In this document: piece by piece, positions 1 through 6,226 of the stretch
Layout of the letters: every line of letters starts with the position of its first letter
Position numbering within the stretch: position 1 is the stretch's first letter
From: an uncultured Clostridia bacterium
GTDB taxonomy: Bacteria; Bacillota; Clostridia; Christensenellales; UBA1242
DNA length: 7,836 nucleotides
NCBI GenBank assembly: GCA_945937975.1
Contig: CAMEUD010000055.1
Span: 1-7,836 of the forward strand
Direction: 5' to 3'
Made by a program: the position numbers and the translations under genes
The notes under the pieces: generated by a model
Database searches by the model: none
What the model was told of the DNA's origin: nothing
Seen by the model: the letters and a program-made list of their open reading frames with translations, nothing else

Positions 1-870
1 ACCATAACTATCTAAAATATCTTCAACACAAGTTACACAAGCACCATGCCCACTTTTGATTATGTTATTAGTTCCTTTGCTATTAATATTATTGATATTC
101 CCTGGAATACTAAAAACATCTCTACCAAGTTCCAAGGCAAAATCTTTTGTGTATAATGCCCCACTTTTTTCACCTGCTTCTGTTACGAGAACACCTTTAC
201 TTAGACCTGCAATTATTCTATTCCTTGCAGGAAAGGAATAACTTGTTGCCTTAAATGAAGGATAGTACTCTGTTAAAAGCAATCCTTTTTGAGCAATATC
301 TTTTGACAAATTTACATTCATTGCTGGGTACATATGCTCAAAACCATTACCTAATACTGCAATCGTATTACCACCATATTTTAGGCAAGTTTCGTGAGAA
401 ATTTTATCAACACCAACAGCAAGACCACTCACTATGGTAAATCCATTTTCTGTTAAACCTTTTGCAAATTTTTCTGTTACATCTTGCCCATAAAAAGATG
501 GCTTTCTTGTTCCAACCATTGCAATACAAGGTGTATTCACAAGTTCCAAATTCCCTTTATAGTACAAAATAAACGGTGGCTGATCCAATTCAAGTAATTT
601 TTGTGGGTATTTATCATCTTCAATAGTAACATAATCAACATTGTTTGTTTTTAGGTAATCTTCAAAAGTTTGAAATGAAAAATCGTTCAACATTTTTTGT
701 ATTGTATCAAATTTTTGGTCAAACTCTTGAACTATAAAACTTTCAGCACTATCTATTGCATGCAAGACTTCATCAACACAAGAATAGTGCGAAACAATAT
801 CACTAAACTTTTTGTATGATAAGTCTAGTGATGATAAAAATATGTACGCTTTATCTTTATTTGTTATCAT
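1..870 (-). CDS. dprA: DNA processing protein DprA (Smf), 3' end cut off by window edge
   Basis: Reading leftward from the ATG at 868-870, the frame stays open to base 1 (290 codons), so the C-terminus is missing. DprA binds incoming single-stranded DNA in the cytoplasm and loads RecA on it during transformation. A poorly conserved N-terminal helical part (about residues 1-90) is followed by the Rossmann-like DprA fold. Landmarks are VGTRKPSFYG (119-128), SGLAVGVD (148-155), AVLGNGFEHMYP (171-182), FPARNRIIAGLS (213-224), EAGEKSGAL (231-239) and VFSIPGN (252-258). These match the family signatures. The usual EYPPG..P segment reads EYYPSFKATS, a mild deviation. The ATG shares one base with the comM stop (TAATG) and has only a weak, distant AGGA, so translation probably depends on coupling to comM. 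Family members are commonly around 290-370 aa with a C-terminal winged helix, which is not visible here. DprA is also widespread in species not known to be competent, so its presence does not prove competence. Confidence 0.95.
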   Translation of the reverse strand, partial: MITNKDKAYIFLSSLDLSYKKFSDIVSHYSCVDEVLHAIDSAESFIVQEFDQKFDTIQKMLNDFSFQTFEDYLKTNNVDYVTIEDDKYPQKLLELDQPPFILYYKGNLELVNTPCIAMVGTRKPSFYGQDVTEKFAKGLTENGFTIVSGLAVGVDKISHETCLKYGGNTIAVLGNGFEHMYPAMNVNLSKDIAQKGLLLTEYYPSFKATSYSFPARNRIIAGLSKGVLVTEAGEKSGALYTKDFALELGRDVFSIPGNINNINSKGTNNIIKSGHGACVTCVEDILDSYG

Positions 871-2408
871 TAAATCAAATATTTCCTATCAAGTGAACGA
901 TATTGTATTGCTTCGGCTATATGTTCTGGCAAAATATTTTCTTCACCAGCAAGGTCAGCAATCGTTCTTGCAACTTTTAATATTCTATCATGTGCTCTTG
1001 CAGACAAATTTAGTTTTTCAAACGCAAGTTGCAAAATTTGTTTTGCATCTTCACTTAATGCACAATATTTTTTTGTTTGAACTACATTCATTTTTGCATT
1101 TGAATACACTTTTGTGCCTTTAAATCTTTTTAGTTGTTTTTCTTTTGCTTTGTTTACTCTTTCTCTTATTACTGCACTACTTTCACATTCTTCATTTGAA
1201 TGTAAATCGTCATAAGTAACATTATCCACTTCAACATGTAAATCTATTCTATCCATTATCGGACCTGAAAGCTTTGATAAGTACTTATGAATTTGCTGTG
1301 GAGAACATCTACATTCAAGTTTTTTTGAACCATAGTTACCACATGGGCATGGATTCATACTTGCAACCAAAATAAATGATGATGGATATGTTACTGTTTG
1401 ATTTGCTCTTGCAACCGTTATCTGTCCATCTTCCAAAGGTTGTCTTAATGTTTCAATAAATGACCTTGTATATTCTGGCATTTCATCTAAAAATAACACG
1501 CCATTATGTGCCAAACTAATTTCACCTGGTTTTGAATTTGTTCCACCACCAACCAAACTTACATTACTTGCTGTGTGATGTGGTGTTCTAAATGGTCTTT
1601 GTAAAATTATTCCTTCACTTAAATCTAAAGCACCAGCTATACTATGTATTTTTGTTACTTCCAAAGCTTCTTCAAAAGTCATATCTGGCAATATGCTAGG
1701 AAAACATTTTGCAAGCATTGTTTTTCCACTACCTGGTGGACCAATCATCAAAATGTTATGTCCACCAGCGGCAGCAATTTCTAATGCTCGTTTTGCTGAA
1801 AATTGACCTTTTACATTTTTCATATCCATACTTTGAGTACTTTTTTCATTTTTAAGTTTTTCAAAGTTTGATGTTTCAACAAGTTTTAACTTTTTATCTG
1901 GGTTTTTATAAGATTCAACAAGTTCAAAAAGACTGCTAACAGTGTTTACAGTTATTCCTTCAATAAAACTTGCTTCAAAATAGTTTGCTTGTGGAATGAT
2001 AAAATGCTTGTAACCCTTTTCTTTTGCAGCGATTAATATTGGTAAAACACCATTAACCTTTTTTACTTCACCATTAAGCGATAGTTCACCAATAAAAATA
2101 GTATTTTCTGTCAATTTATAATCAATTTGATTTGTTGCACAAAGGATTGCAACTGCCATACCAAGGTCGTAATGTGGACCTTCTTTTTTCCTATCAGCTG
2201 GTGCGAGATTACATACAATACTTGATACAGGATAGTCATAACCAGAGTTTTTTATTGCACTTTTTACTCTTTCTTTCGATTCTTTTATTGCTGTATCTCC
2301 AAGTCCAACAATATCAAACTTTGGCAAGCCATTTGATATATCAACTTCAATGGTAACCAAATATCCATCTATGCCATTAAGACCAAAACTTAAAACTTTT
2401 GCTAACAT
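870..2408 (-). CDS. comM: ComM/YifB family Mg-chelatase-like AAA+ ATPase
   Basis: This 512-aa protein has the full length of the ComM/YifB family. In Vibrio and Acinetobacter ComM is a hexameric helicase that promotes branch migration when transformed DNA is integrated. Residues 1 to about 170 are the S5-like ChlI domain (start MLAKVLSFGLNGIDG; NLAPADRKKEGPHYDLGMA). The central AAA+ module begins near KGQFSAKRALEIAAAGGHN, with Walker A GPPGSGKT at 223-230 and Walker B VLFLDE ending at D308-E309. The family-typical MNPCPCG segment and a short Cys cluster follow, then SGPIMDRIDLHVEV. The C-terminal helical Mg_chelatase_C domain ends with SARAHDRILKVARTIADL. All key residues are present. The ATG at 2406-2408 has an AAAGGGAA Shine-Dalgarno site at 2412-2419 and a strong promoter just upstream. 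dprA follows with a one-base overlap, so the two form an operon. Recombination of DNA is a safe role; actual competence in this host is unproven. Confidence 0.96.
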   Translation of the reverse strand: MLAKVLSFGLNGIDGYLVTIEVDISNGLPKFDIVGLGDTAIKESKERVKSAIKNSGYDYPVSSIVCNLAPADRKKEGPHYDLGMAVAILCATNQIDYKLTENTIFIGELSLNGEVKKVNGVLPILIAAKEKGYKHFIIPQANYFEASFIEGITVNTVSSLFELVESYKNPDKKLKLVETSNFEKLKNEKSTQSMDMKNVKGQFSAKRALEIAAAGGHNILMIGPPGSGKTMLAKCFPSILPDMTFEEALEVTKIHSIAGALDLSEGIILQRPFRTPHHTASNVSLVGGGTNSKPGEISLAHNGVLFLDEMPEYTRSFIETLRQPLEDGQITVARANQTVTYPSSFILVASMNPCPCGNYGSKKLECRCSPQQIHKYLSKLSGPIMDRIDLHVEVDNVTYDDLHSNEECESSAVIRERVNKAKEKQLKRFKGTKVYSNAKMNVVQTKKYCALSEDAKQILQLAFEKLNLSARAHDRILKVARTIADLAGEENILPEHIAEAIQYRSLDRKYLI

Positions 2409-2426
2409 AAATTCCCTTTGTTTTTT

Positions 2427-2454
2427 AGTATAGCATTAAAAATAAACTTGTCAA
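2427..2454 (-). promoter_or_regulatory. Strong sigma-70/sigma-A type promoter for comM-dprA
   Basis: On the minus strand a perfect -35 TTGACA (2454-2449) is followed after 16 nt by TATACT (2432-2427). TG lies one base before it, giving an extended -10 (TGCTATACT). Transcription would start near 2420, leaving a leader of only about 12 nt with the Shine-Dalgarno site almost at the RNA 5' end. It lies directly downstream of the terminator that closes the preceding unit, so comM-dprA looks like an independent transcription unit. No operator-like repeat or competence-box sequence was noticed in it. Confidence 0.8.
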
Positions 2455-2471
2455 AACAAAATTAAAAGAAT

Positions 2472-2519
2472 AAAAAATAAAACCTTTTTACCAAATTTTG
2501 CATAAAAGGTTTTATTTTT
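2472..2519 (-). terminator. Rho-independent terminator after the U32 gene
   Basis: The arms AAAATAAAACCTTTTTA (left, plus strand) and TAAAAGGTTTTATTTT (right) are complementary apart from one extra A. They enclose a loop of about 12 nt (2491-2502). Read on the minus strand, the hairpin starts 12 nt after the U32 stop codon and ends in a T-rich run. The stem is AT-rich with only two G-C pairs at its core, so its strength rests on length. A/T runs flank both sides, so it could also stop plus-strand transcription. Confidence 0.8.
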
Positions 2520-2530
2520 GCTTAATTTTA

Positions 2531-3742
2531 TTATTCACACTCTTTTCTTAATATATCACCTTTTTCAAGATTAAGGTTTGTGAATAGATATATCTTTTGT
2601 TGAACATCTTTTGCGTCTACAATTTCTTCTCCATTTTCATCAGTCATTTTTTCTATTTTTATAGTCTTATTAAAGGTATCTTTGTTTGGAGATAACACTT
2701 CCAAAGTATCACCAACTTTAAAACGATTTCTTTGTTCAATTAATACTTTTTCGCCATCACCATTTGAAAGCACGCTTGCCATAAATTCTGATGTTTGAAC
2801 AGGCATACTACTTTCCAAACATTCTTTATCTTTTGCTCCAAGATAAAATCCTGTTGTGTATTTTCTATGACTTGTTTTGCAAAGTTCTTTTTTAAGCATT
2901 TCATAGTCTTTTTCAGTTAGACTATCCATATTATCAATGGCATAACGATAAGCATTAACAACATTTGCAACATAATATGGAGATTTCATTCTTCCTTCTA
3001 TCTTAAAGCTAGTAACTCCTGCATCTTCAAGTTCTTTTAGATGTTCAATCATCATCATATCTTTGCTATTTAGTATATATGTTCCACGGTCATCTTCTTG
3101 AATTTCGTATTCTTCACCCTTTCTTGATTTCTCTGTGATAGTATATTCCCATCTGCATGGTTGTGTACATGCACCACGATTGGCATCACGACCAGTAAGG
3201 TAATTTGAAAGTAAGCATCTTCCACTATAAGAAATACACATTGCTCCATGGACAAAACTTTCAAGTTCCAAATCTTTTGGTATTCTTTTCCTAATTTGTT
3301 TTATTTCTTCAATACTCAATTCTCTTGCAAGAATAACTCTTTTTACACCCATTTTGTACATAAAGTTAATTGCATAAGAATTAAGTATATTTGCTTGTGT
3401 TGAAACATGAACTGTTAAACTTGGTGCATTTTCTTTTATAAATTCAATAATTCCCAAGTCAGAAACAATTACTGCATCAACCTTTGCTTTAACAAGCTCA
3501 TCAAGGTATTCTTTTAACCCAATAAAATCACCTTCGTGAGCCAAAATGTTGATTGTTATATACACTTTTTTGCCTATGCTATGAGCATATGTTGTTGCTT
3601 CCATAATTTCGTTATCTGAAAAATTACCTGCGAAAGCTCTTAATCCAAATTTTTTACCTGCAAAATAAACTGCATCTGCACCAAATCTAAAAGCTGTTTC
3701 CATTTTCTCAAAAGTACCTGCTGGTGCTAATAATTCTACCAT
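2531..3742 (-). CDS. trhP: U32 family protein, TrhP-like (tRNA U34 5-hydroxylation)
   Basis: The protein is 403 aa from the ATG at 3740-3742. That start is chosen because AAGGAG (3754-3749) sits 6 nt upstream and the protein then begins MVELLAPAG, the usual U32 N-terminus. An upstream in-frame ATG at 3781 would add 13 untypical residues. U32 proteins were named peptidases, but TrhP (YegQ in E. coli, YrrN/YrrO in Bacillus) uses prephenate to hydroxylate U34 of tRNA. The match to TrhP is close: HGAMCISYSGRCLLSNYL, then RDANRGACTQPCRWEY, then GTYILNSKD and FKIEGRMKSPYYVANVVNAYRYAID. Cysteines 169, 176, 192 and 196 form CX6CX15CX3C, the spacing of the iron-sulfur-binding motif described in the U32 relatives UbiU/UbiV. 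A C-terminal beta-rich domain follows (about 310-403). It lies 59 nt downstream of the DUF3343 gene, probably in the same transcript. Family assignment is firm; the TrhP role and the cluster are inferred from similarity. Confidence 0.9.
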   Translation of the reverse strand: MVELLAPAGTFEKMETAFRFGADAVYFAGKKFGLRAFAGNFSDNEIMEATTYAHSIGKKVYITINILAHEGDFIGLKEYLDELVKAKVDAVIVSDLGIIEFIKENAPSLTVHVSTQANILNSYAINFMYKMGVKRVILARELSIEEIKQIRKRIPKDLELESFVHGAMCISYSGRCLLSNYLTGRDANRGACTQPCRWEYTITEKSRKGEEYEIQEDDRGTYILNSKDMMMIEHLKELEDAGVTSFKIEGRMKSPYYVANVVNAYRYAIDNMDSLTEKDYEMLKKELCKTSHRKYTTGFYLGAKDKECLESSMPVQTSEFMASVLSNGDGEKVLIEQRNRFKVGDTLEVLSPNKDTFNKTIKIEKMTDENGEEIVDAKDVQQKIYLFTNLNLEKGDILRKECE

Positions 3743-3801
3743 AATTTTCTCCTTATCATAAATATAAGACAAGCATATCACAAAACTATGACAAAAGCAA
3801 C

Positions 3802-4062
3802 TTATGACAACCTTACAACTTTATAATTTATTCCATTGCCAACTAGTTGATAAATTCCACCAAAAGTATCAAAATTTCTTCTTGAAATTATTTGCTTTAC
3901 CAAATCTAAATCATTATAGGAAAAGCGAACAGAAATTCCACACGAAACATTTACTGCTCTTGGTGTGTTAATTATCTCACAAGGTACACGATAAGATTTT
4001 AATATATTAGCAAAGTTTATTGTATGAGATTTTGCTCTAAATGCTATTATGCAATAATTCAT
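3802..4062 (-). CDS. DUF3343 small protein, putative sulfur/selenium carrier-like
   Basis: This is an 86-aa cytoplasmic protein with no signal peptide or membrane segment. It begins MNYCIIAFRAKSHTINFANILK and carries the family-like motif SCGISVRF at 40-47, preceded by a PR pair (P34-R35). This fits DUF3343, a family annotated as putative Se/S carrier-like and so far without proven biochemistry. Three cysteines are present (4, 28, 41). Cys41 lies in the conserved motif and would be the candidate carrier residue. The start is well supported: AAGGGGAG (4076-4069) lies 6 nt before the ATG. It is the first gene of a leftward unit with the U32 gene and is transcribed divergently from a cysteine-desulfurase-like gene 73 nt away. 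Desulfurases hand persulfide sulfur to carrier cysteines, so the pairing suggests donor and acceptor. That is inference from context, not shown by the sequence. Confidence 0.8.
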   Translation of the reverse strand: MNYCIIAFRAKSHTINFANILKSYRVPCEIINTPRAVNVSCGISVRFSYNDLDLVKQIISRRNFDTFGGIYQLVGNGINYKVVRLS

Positions 4063-4068
4063 ATTTTT

Positions 4069-4076
4069 CTCCCCTT
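4069..4076 (-). promoter_or_regulatory. Strong ribosome binding site of the DUF3343 gene
   Basis: The minus strand reads AAGGGGAG followed by 6 nt (AAAAAT) and ATG. This optimal spacing fixes the start of the small DUF3343 protein and supports it as a real gene despite its short length. Confidence 0.8.
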
Positions 4077-4087
4077 GTAAACTAAAT

Positions 4088-4115
4088 TTGATACTATTTC
4101 ATACCATATTATTAT
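4088..4115 (+). promoter_or_regulatory. Probable promoter of the class V PLP enzyme gene
   Basis: TTGATA (4088-4093) and TATTAT (4110-4115) each match the sigma-A consensus at five of six positions and are 16 nt apart. Transcription would begin near 4122, immediately before the Shine-Dalgarno site AAGGGAG (4123-4129), giving a leader of about 14 nt. The region is very AT-rich, so neighbouring hexamers could also serve as -10. The box overlaps the TATAAT proposed for the opposite strand. Confidence 0.45.
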
Positions 4116-4139
4116 ATAGATTAAGGGAGTAAAAAGTGA
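4111..4139 (-). promoter_or_regulatory. Possible promoter of the DUF3343-U32 unit
   Basis: The minus strand carries a perfect TATAAT (4116-4111). At 17 nt spacing the -35 position is TCACTT (4139-4134), a poor match that would overlap the start codon of the divergent gene. Start near 4104 would give a leader of about 42 nt before the DUF3343 ATG. The -10 is convincing; the weak -35 suggests either modest activity or help from an activator. Confidence 0.4.
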
Positions 4140-5263
4140 TTTATTTAGATAATAGTGCAACAACAAACATAAAACCAAAAGAAGTTATAAAAGCTGTAAA
4201 TTCTGCATTTACAAAATATGTGGCAAATCCAGGTCGAAGTGGGCATAAATTGGCATTTGAAACATCTATTCAAGTTGAAAATGTAAGGAACAAAATAAGT
4301 GATTATTTTAACGCACAAAATGTCGTATTTACTCAAAACTGTACTGATGCCTTAAATCTTGCAATTCAAGGAACTATAAGTGAAGGTGGACATATTATTA
4401 TATCTTCCAACGACCATAATGCATCGGCACGACCAGTTTTTGAGATGCACAAAAAATATGGAATTGAAGTTAGTGTTGCAACTCCAAAGAACAATGGCAT
4501 ATTAACTCTTGACGATATATTGCCACATGTAAAAAAAAACACATATCTTATATGTGTTAATCATATGAGCAATGTTGATGGCGAAATTGCAGACATAAAA
4601 AACATTGGTGAATATTGTAGCGAAAACTGTATATTATTCTGCGTTGATGGAGCACAAAGTTGTGGACATTTAAGTTTGGATATGCATAAAAATTACATCG
4701 ACCTACTTGCCATTGCCCCACACAAAGGGCTATATGCTCCACAAGGTGTGGGAGTTTTATGTTTTTCAAAAAGGAGCAAATTAAAACCAATAAGATATGG
4801 TGGCACAGGAACAGAAAGTGAAAATGTTTATCAACCAACTGGTAGCATTGAAAGTTATGAAAGTGGAACACTTGCCACTCCAAACATTTTGGGGCTTGGT
4901 GCAGGACTTGATTTTGTAAAGAACAACTTTAAAAAAATAAATTCCAAGATTGATGACCTTGGAACATACCTAAATTATGAATTATCAAATATAAATGGTG
5001 TTAAAGTTTACACCCACCCCAACAATTCTTTTGGAATAATTGGGTTCAATGTAAAAGATTATGGTTCAAGTGAAGTAAGTCAAATTCTATCAGACAAATA
5101 TAATATTTGCACTCGTGGTGGACTTCATTGTGCAGGACTTAAACATAAAGCATTAGGAACACTTGAACAAGGTATTGTTAGAGCAAGTTTGAGTTATTTT
5201 AACTCATTTTCTGATTGTGTAAAACTTGTTAAAGCAATAAAAGACATTTCAAAACAAAACTAA
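4136..5263 (+). CDS. Class V aminotransferase-fold PLP enzyme, cysteine desulfurase-like (EF2568 type)
   Basis: A 375-aa protein starting at GTG (4136-4138), supported by AAGGGAG at 4123-4129 with 6 nt spacing. It starts MIYLDNSATTNIKP, the short N-terminus typical of the EF2568-type subfamily, which groups with cysteine desulfurases and selenocysteine lyases but has no established function. Visible active-site features are His94 (the PLP-stacking His in NDHNASARP), Asp171 and Gln174 (VDGAQ, contacts to the PLP ring), Lys197 (APHKG, the Schiff-base lysine) and Cys332 (RGGLHCAG, the position of the persulfide-forming Cys). A further Cys325 lies seven residues before it. The likely reaction is removal of S or Se from cysteine or selenocysteine, giving alanine. 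No scaffold protein (SufU, IscU) is adjacent; the divergent DUF3343 protein is the nearest possible acceptor. It is the only plus-strand gene here and overlaps yraN tail-to-tail by 4 nt. Fold and PLP use are certain; the substrate is not. Confidence 0.92.
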   Translation: MIYLDNSATTNIKPKEVIKAVNSAFTKYVANPGRSGHKLAFETSIQVENVRNKISDYFNAQNVVFTQNCTDALNLAIQGTISEGGHIIISSNDHNASARPVFEMHKKYGIEVSVATPKNNGILTLDDILPHVKKNTYLICVNHMSNVDGEIADIKNIGEYCSENCILFCVDGAQSCGHLSLDMHKNYIDLLAIAPHKGLYAPQGVGVLCFSKRSKLKPIRYGGTGTESENVYQPTGSIESYESGTLATPNILGLGAGLDFVKNNFKKINSKIDDLGTYLNYELSNINGVKVYTHPNNSFGIIGFNVKDYGSSEVSQILSDKYNICTRGGLHCAGLKHKALGTLEQGIVRASLSYFNSFSDCVKLVKAIKDISKQN

Positions 5264-5601
5264 AAAGCATTTTCTAAATGCGTTATTTTATCTCCCAAAA
5301 TTTCGATAACATCAAACCTAACTTTTTGGTCAGGACTTGAATATCTTTGGATATAAAGTTCTGCAATTCTTCTAATTTTATATTGTTTTTGTGCAGTAAC
5401 TGCTTCTCGTGGTAGTCCAAACATTGCGGTGTTTCTTGCTTTTACTTCAACAAACACCAATGTGTCTTTGTCCATTGCAATAATATCAATTTCACCTATT
5501 TTGCAAGTAAAATTCATCTTTACAATTTTATAACCTTTTTTGATTAAAAACTCTTTTGCTTCTCTCTCTCCAGTTACACCATAAATTTTTGTATTAATCA
5601 T
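5260..5601 (-). CDS. yraN: YraN family (UPF0102) nuclease-fold protein
   Basis: 113 aa from the ATG at 5599-5601. An upstream in-frame TTG (5613) exists, but its own bases TTGGAG form the Shine-Dalgarno site for the ATG, so the ATG is preferred. The UPF0102 family has a restriction-endonuclease-like fold and no settled function; its usual place beside rnhB and comM/dprA has suggested a DNA-related role. The family pattern is clear: GVTGEREAKEFL near the N-terminus, then GEIDIIA (G36-E37-I38-D39) and FVEVKAR (E52, K54), together resembling the E...D...ExK metal site. Next come FGLPREAVTAQKQYKIRRIAELYI and RFDVIEI. The start overlaps the rnhB end by 8 nt, showing translational coupling. It is the last gene of the rimM-to-yraN run. 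Its stop (TAG, 5260-5262) overlaps the stop of the convergent PLP gene and leaves no space for a terminator. Confidence 0.92.
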   Translation of the reverse strand: MINTKIYGVTGEREAKEFLIKKGYKIVKMNFTCKIGEIDIIAMDKDTLVFVEVKARNTAMFGLPREAVTAQKQYKIRRIAELYIQRYSSPDQKVRFDVIEILGDKITHLENAF

Positions 5602-6223
5602 TGTTTTCTCCAATAAAATGTTTTATAAAAGTATTTCGATGAATTTCACTTTTCCCAAATTTCTTTAAATTTTCTATGTGTTCTTTTGTGCCATATCCTT
5701 TATGTTTTTTAAAGTTATATTCAGGATATTTGTTGTCAAGTTCTTCCATAAGTCTATCCCTATAAACTTTTGCAAGTATTGATGCACATGCTATTGAATA
5801 ACTTTTTGCATCTCCTTTAACTATTGGAATATTAGGTACATCTAATTCTAAACCGACAATATAGTCAATTAAAACAAAATCCGGTTTAACTTTCAAGTTT
5901 TTTACACAATTTTGCATACCAAGTCTTGTTGCATTTAAAATATTTATTTTATCAATAGTTTTATTATCTACTTCCTGAATTGAATAACAAACTGCTGTAT
6001 CCTTTATTTTTTCATACAACTCATCACGCTTTTTGGGTGTAAGTTTTTTGCTGTCATTAACTCCTTCAATAATTTTATCACTATTAAGTGGCATAATTGC
6101 ACAAGCACAAACAACAGGACCAGCAAGTGGACCACGACCTGCTTCGTCCATTCCCGCAATAACATTATAGCCTTTTAAAGTATATTCATTTTCAAAATTA
6201 AGCATTTCTTCTTTTGTATTCAT
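5594..6223 (-). CDS. rnhB: Ribonuclease HII
   Basis: A 209-aa cytoplasmic enzyme that cuts RNA in RNA/DNA hybrids and 5' of single ribonucleotides in duplex DNA. The catalytic acidic residues are all present: D26-E27 in AGMDEAGRGPLAGPV, D120 in VLIDY and D138 in KGDAKS. The D120-D138 spacing of 18 equals that between Asp108 and Asp126 in E. coli. The GRG motif (29-31) that recognises the ribonucleotide, NDSKKLTPKKR (56-66), the SIACASILAKVYRDR helix (143-157) and HKGYGT are also conserved. Length is normal for the short Firmicutes and E. coli type. The ATG lies 3 nt after the rbgA stop with no good Shine-Dalgarno at normal distance (an AAGG lies 14 nt before), so translation is probably coupled to rbgA; an internal ATG at codon 7 is a less likely alternative. 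yraN overlaps its end by 8 nt. Confidence 0.97.
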   Translation of the reverse strand: MNTKEEMLNFENEYTLKGYNVIAGMDEAGRGPLAGPVVCACAIMPLNSDKIIEGVNDSKKLTPKKRDELYEKIKDTAVCYSIQEVDNKTIDKINILNATRLGMQNCVKNLKVKPDFVLIDYIVGLELDVPNIPIVKGDAKSYSIACASILAKVYRDRLMEELDNKYPEYNFKKHKGYGTKEHIENLKKFGKSEIHRNTFIKHFIGENND

Positions 6224-6226
6224 CGT

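Noticed and set aside
812..1123. Plus-strand open frame of about 100 codons, and similar ones at 2132-2356, 56-241, 255-440 and 7440-7628
   Set aside because: All lie antisense to strongly supported genes, give low-complexity Leu/Phe/His-rich peptides with no motif, and lack ribosome binding sites; they are by-products of AT-rich coding on the other strand.
3070..3264. Small minus-strand frame inside the U32 gene with a Cys-containing peptide
   Set aside because: It is an out-of-frame reading of the conserved U32 Cys-motif region and has no ribosome binding site.
3743..3781. Longer U32 reading frame starting at the ATG at 3781 (13 extra residues)
   Set aside because: AAGGAG lies 6 nt before the internal ATG at 3742 and the family begins there with MVELLAPAG; the extension has no ribosome binding site and no family match.
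3755..3785. TTGTGA-17-TATGAT on the minus strand as a separate promoter for the U32 gene
   Set aside because: Transcription would start inside or after the Shine-Dalgarno site AAGGAG, leaving none in the RNA; chance match in AT-rich DNA is more likely, and the gene fits an operon with DUF3343.
4557..4883. Minus-strand 108-codon frame inside the PLP enzyme gene, with a shorter one at 4145-4336
   Set aside because: Both are fully antisense to a gene with complete active-site motifs, and their peptides are Cys/His/Phe-rich without any recognisable domain.
5602..5613. TTG start for yraN four codons upstream
   Set aside because: Those bases supply the GGAG Shine-Dalgarno site for the ATG at 5601, and the four added residues match no family pattern.
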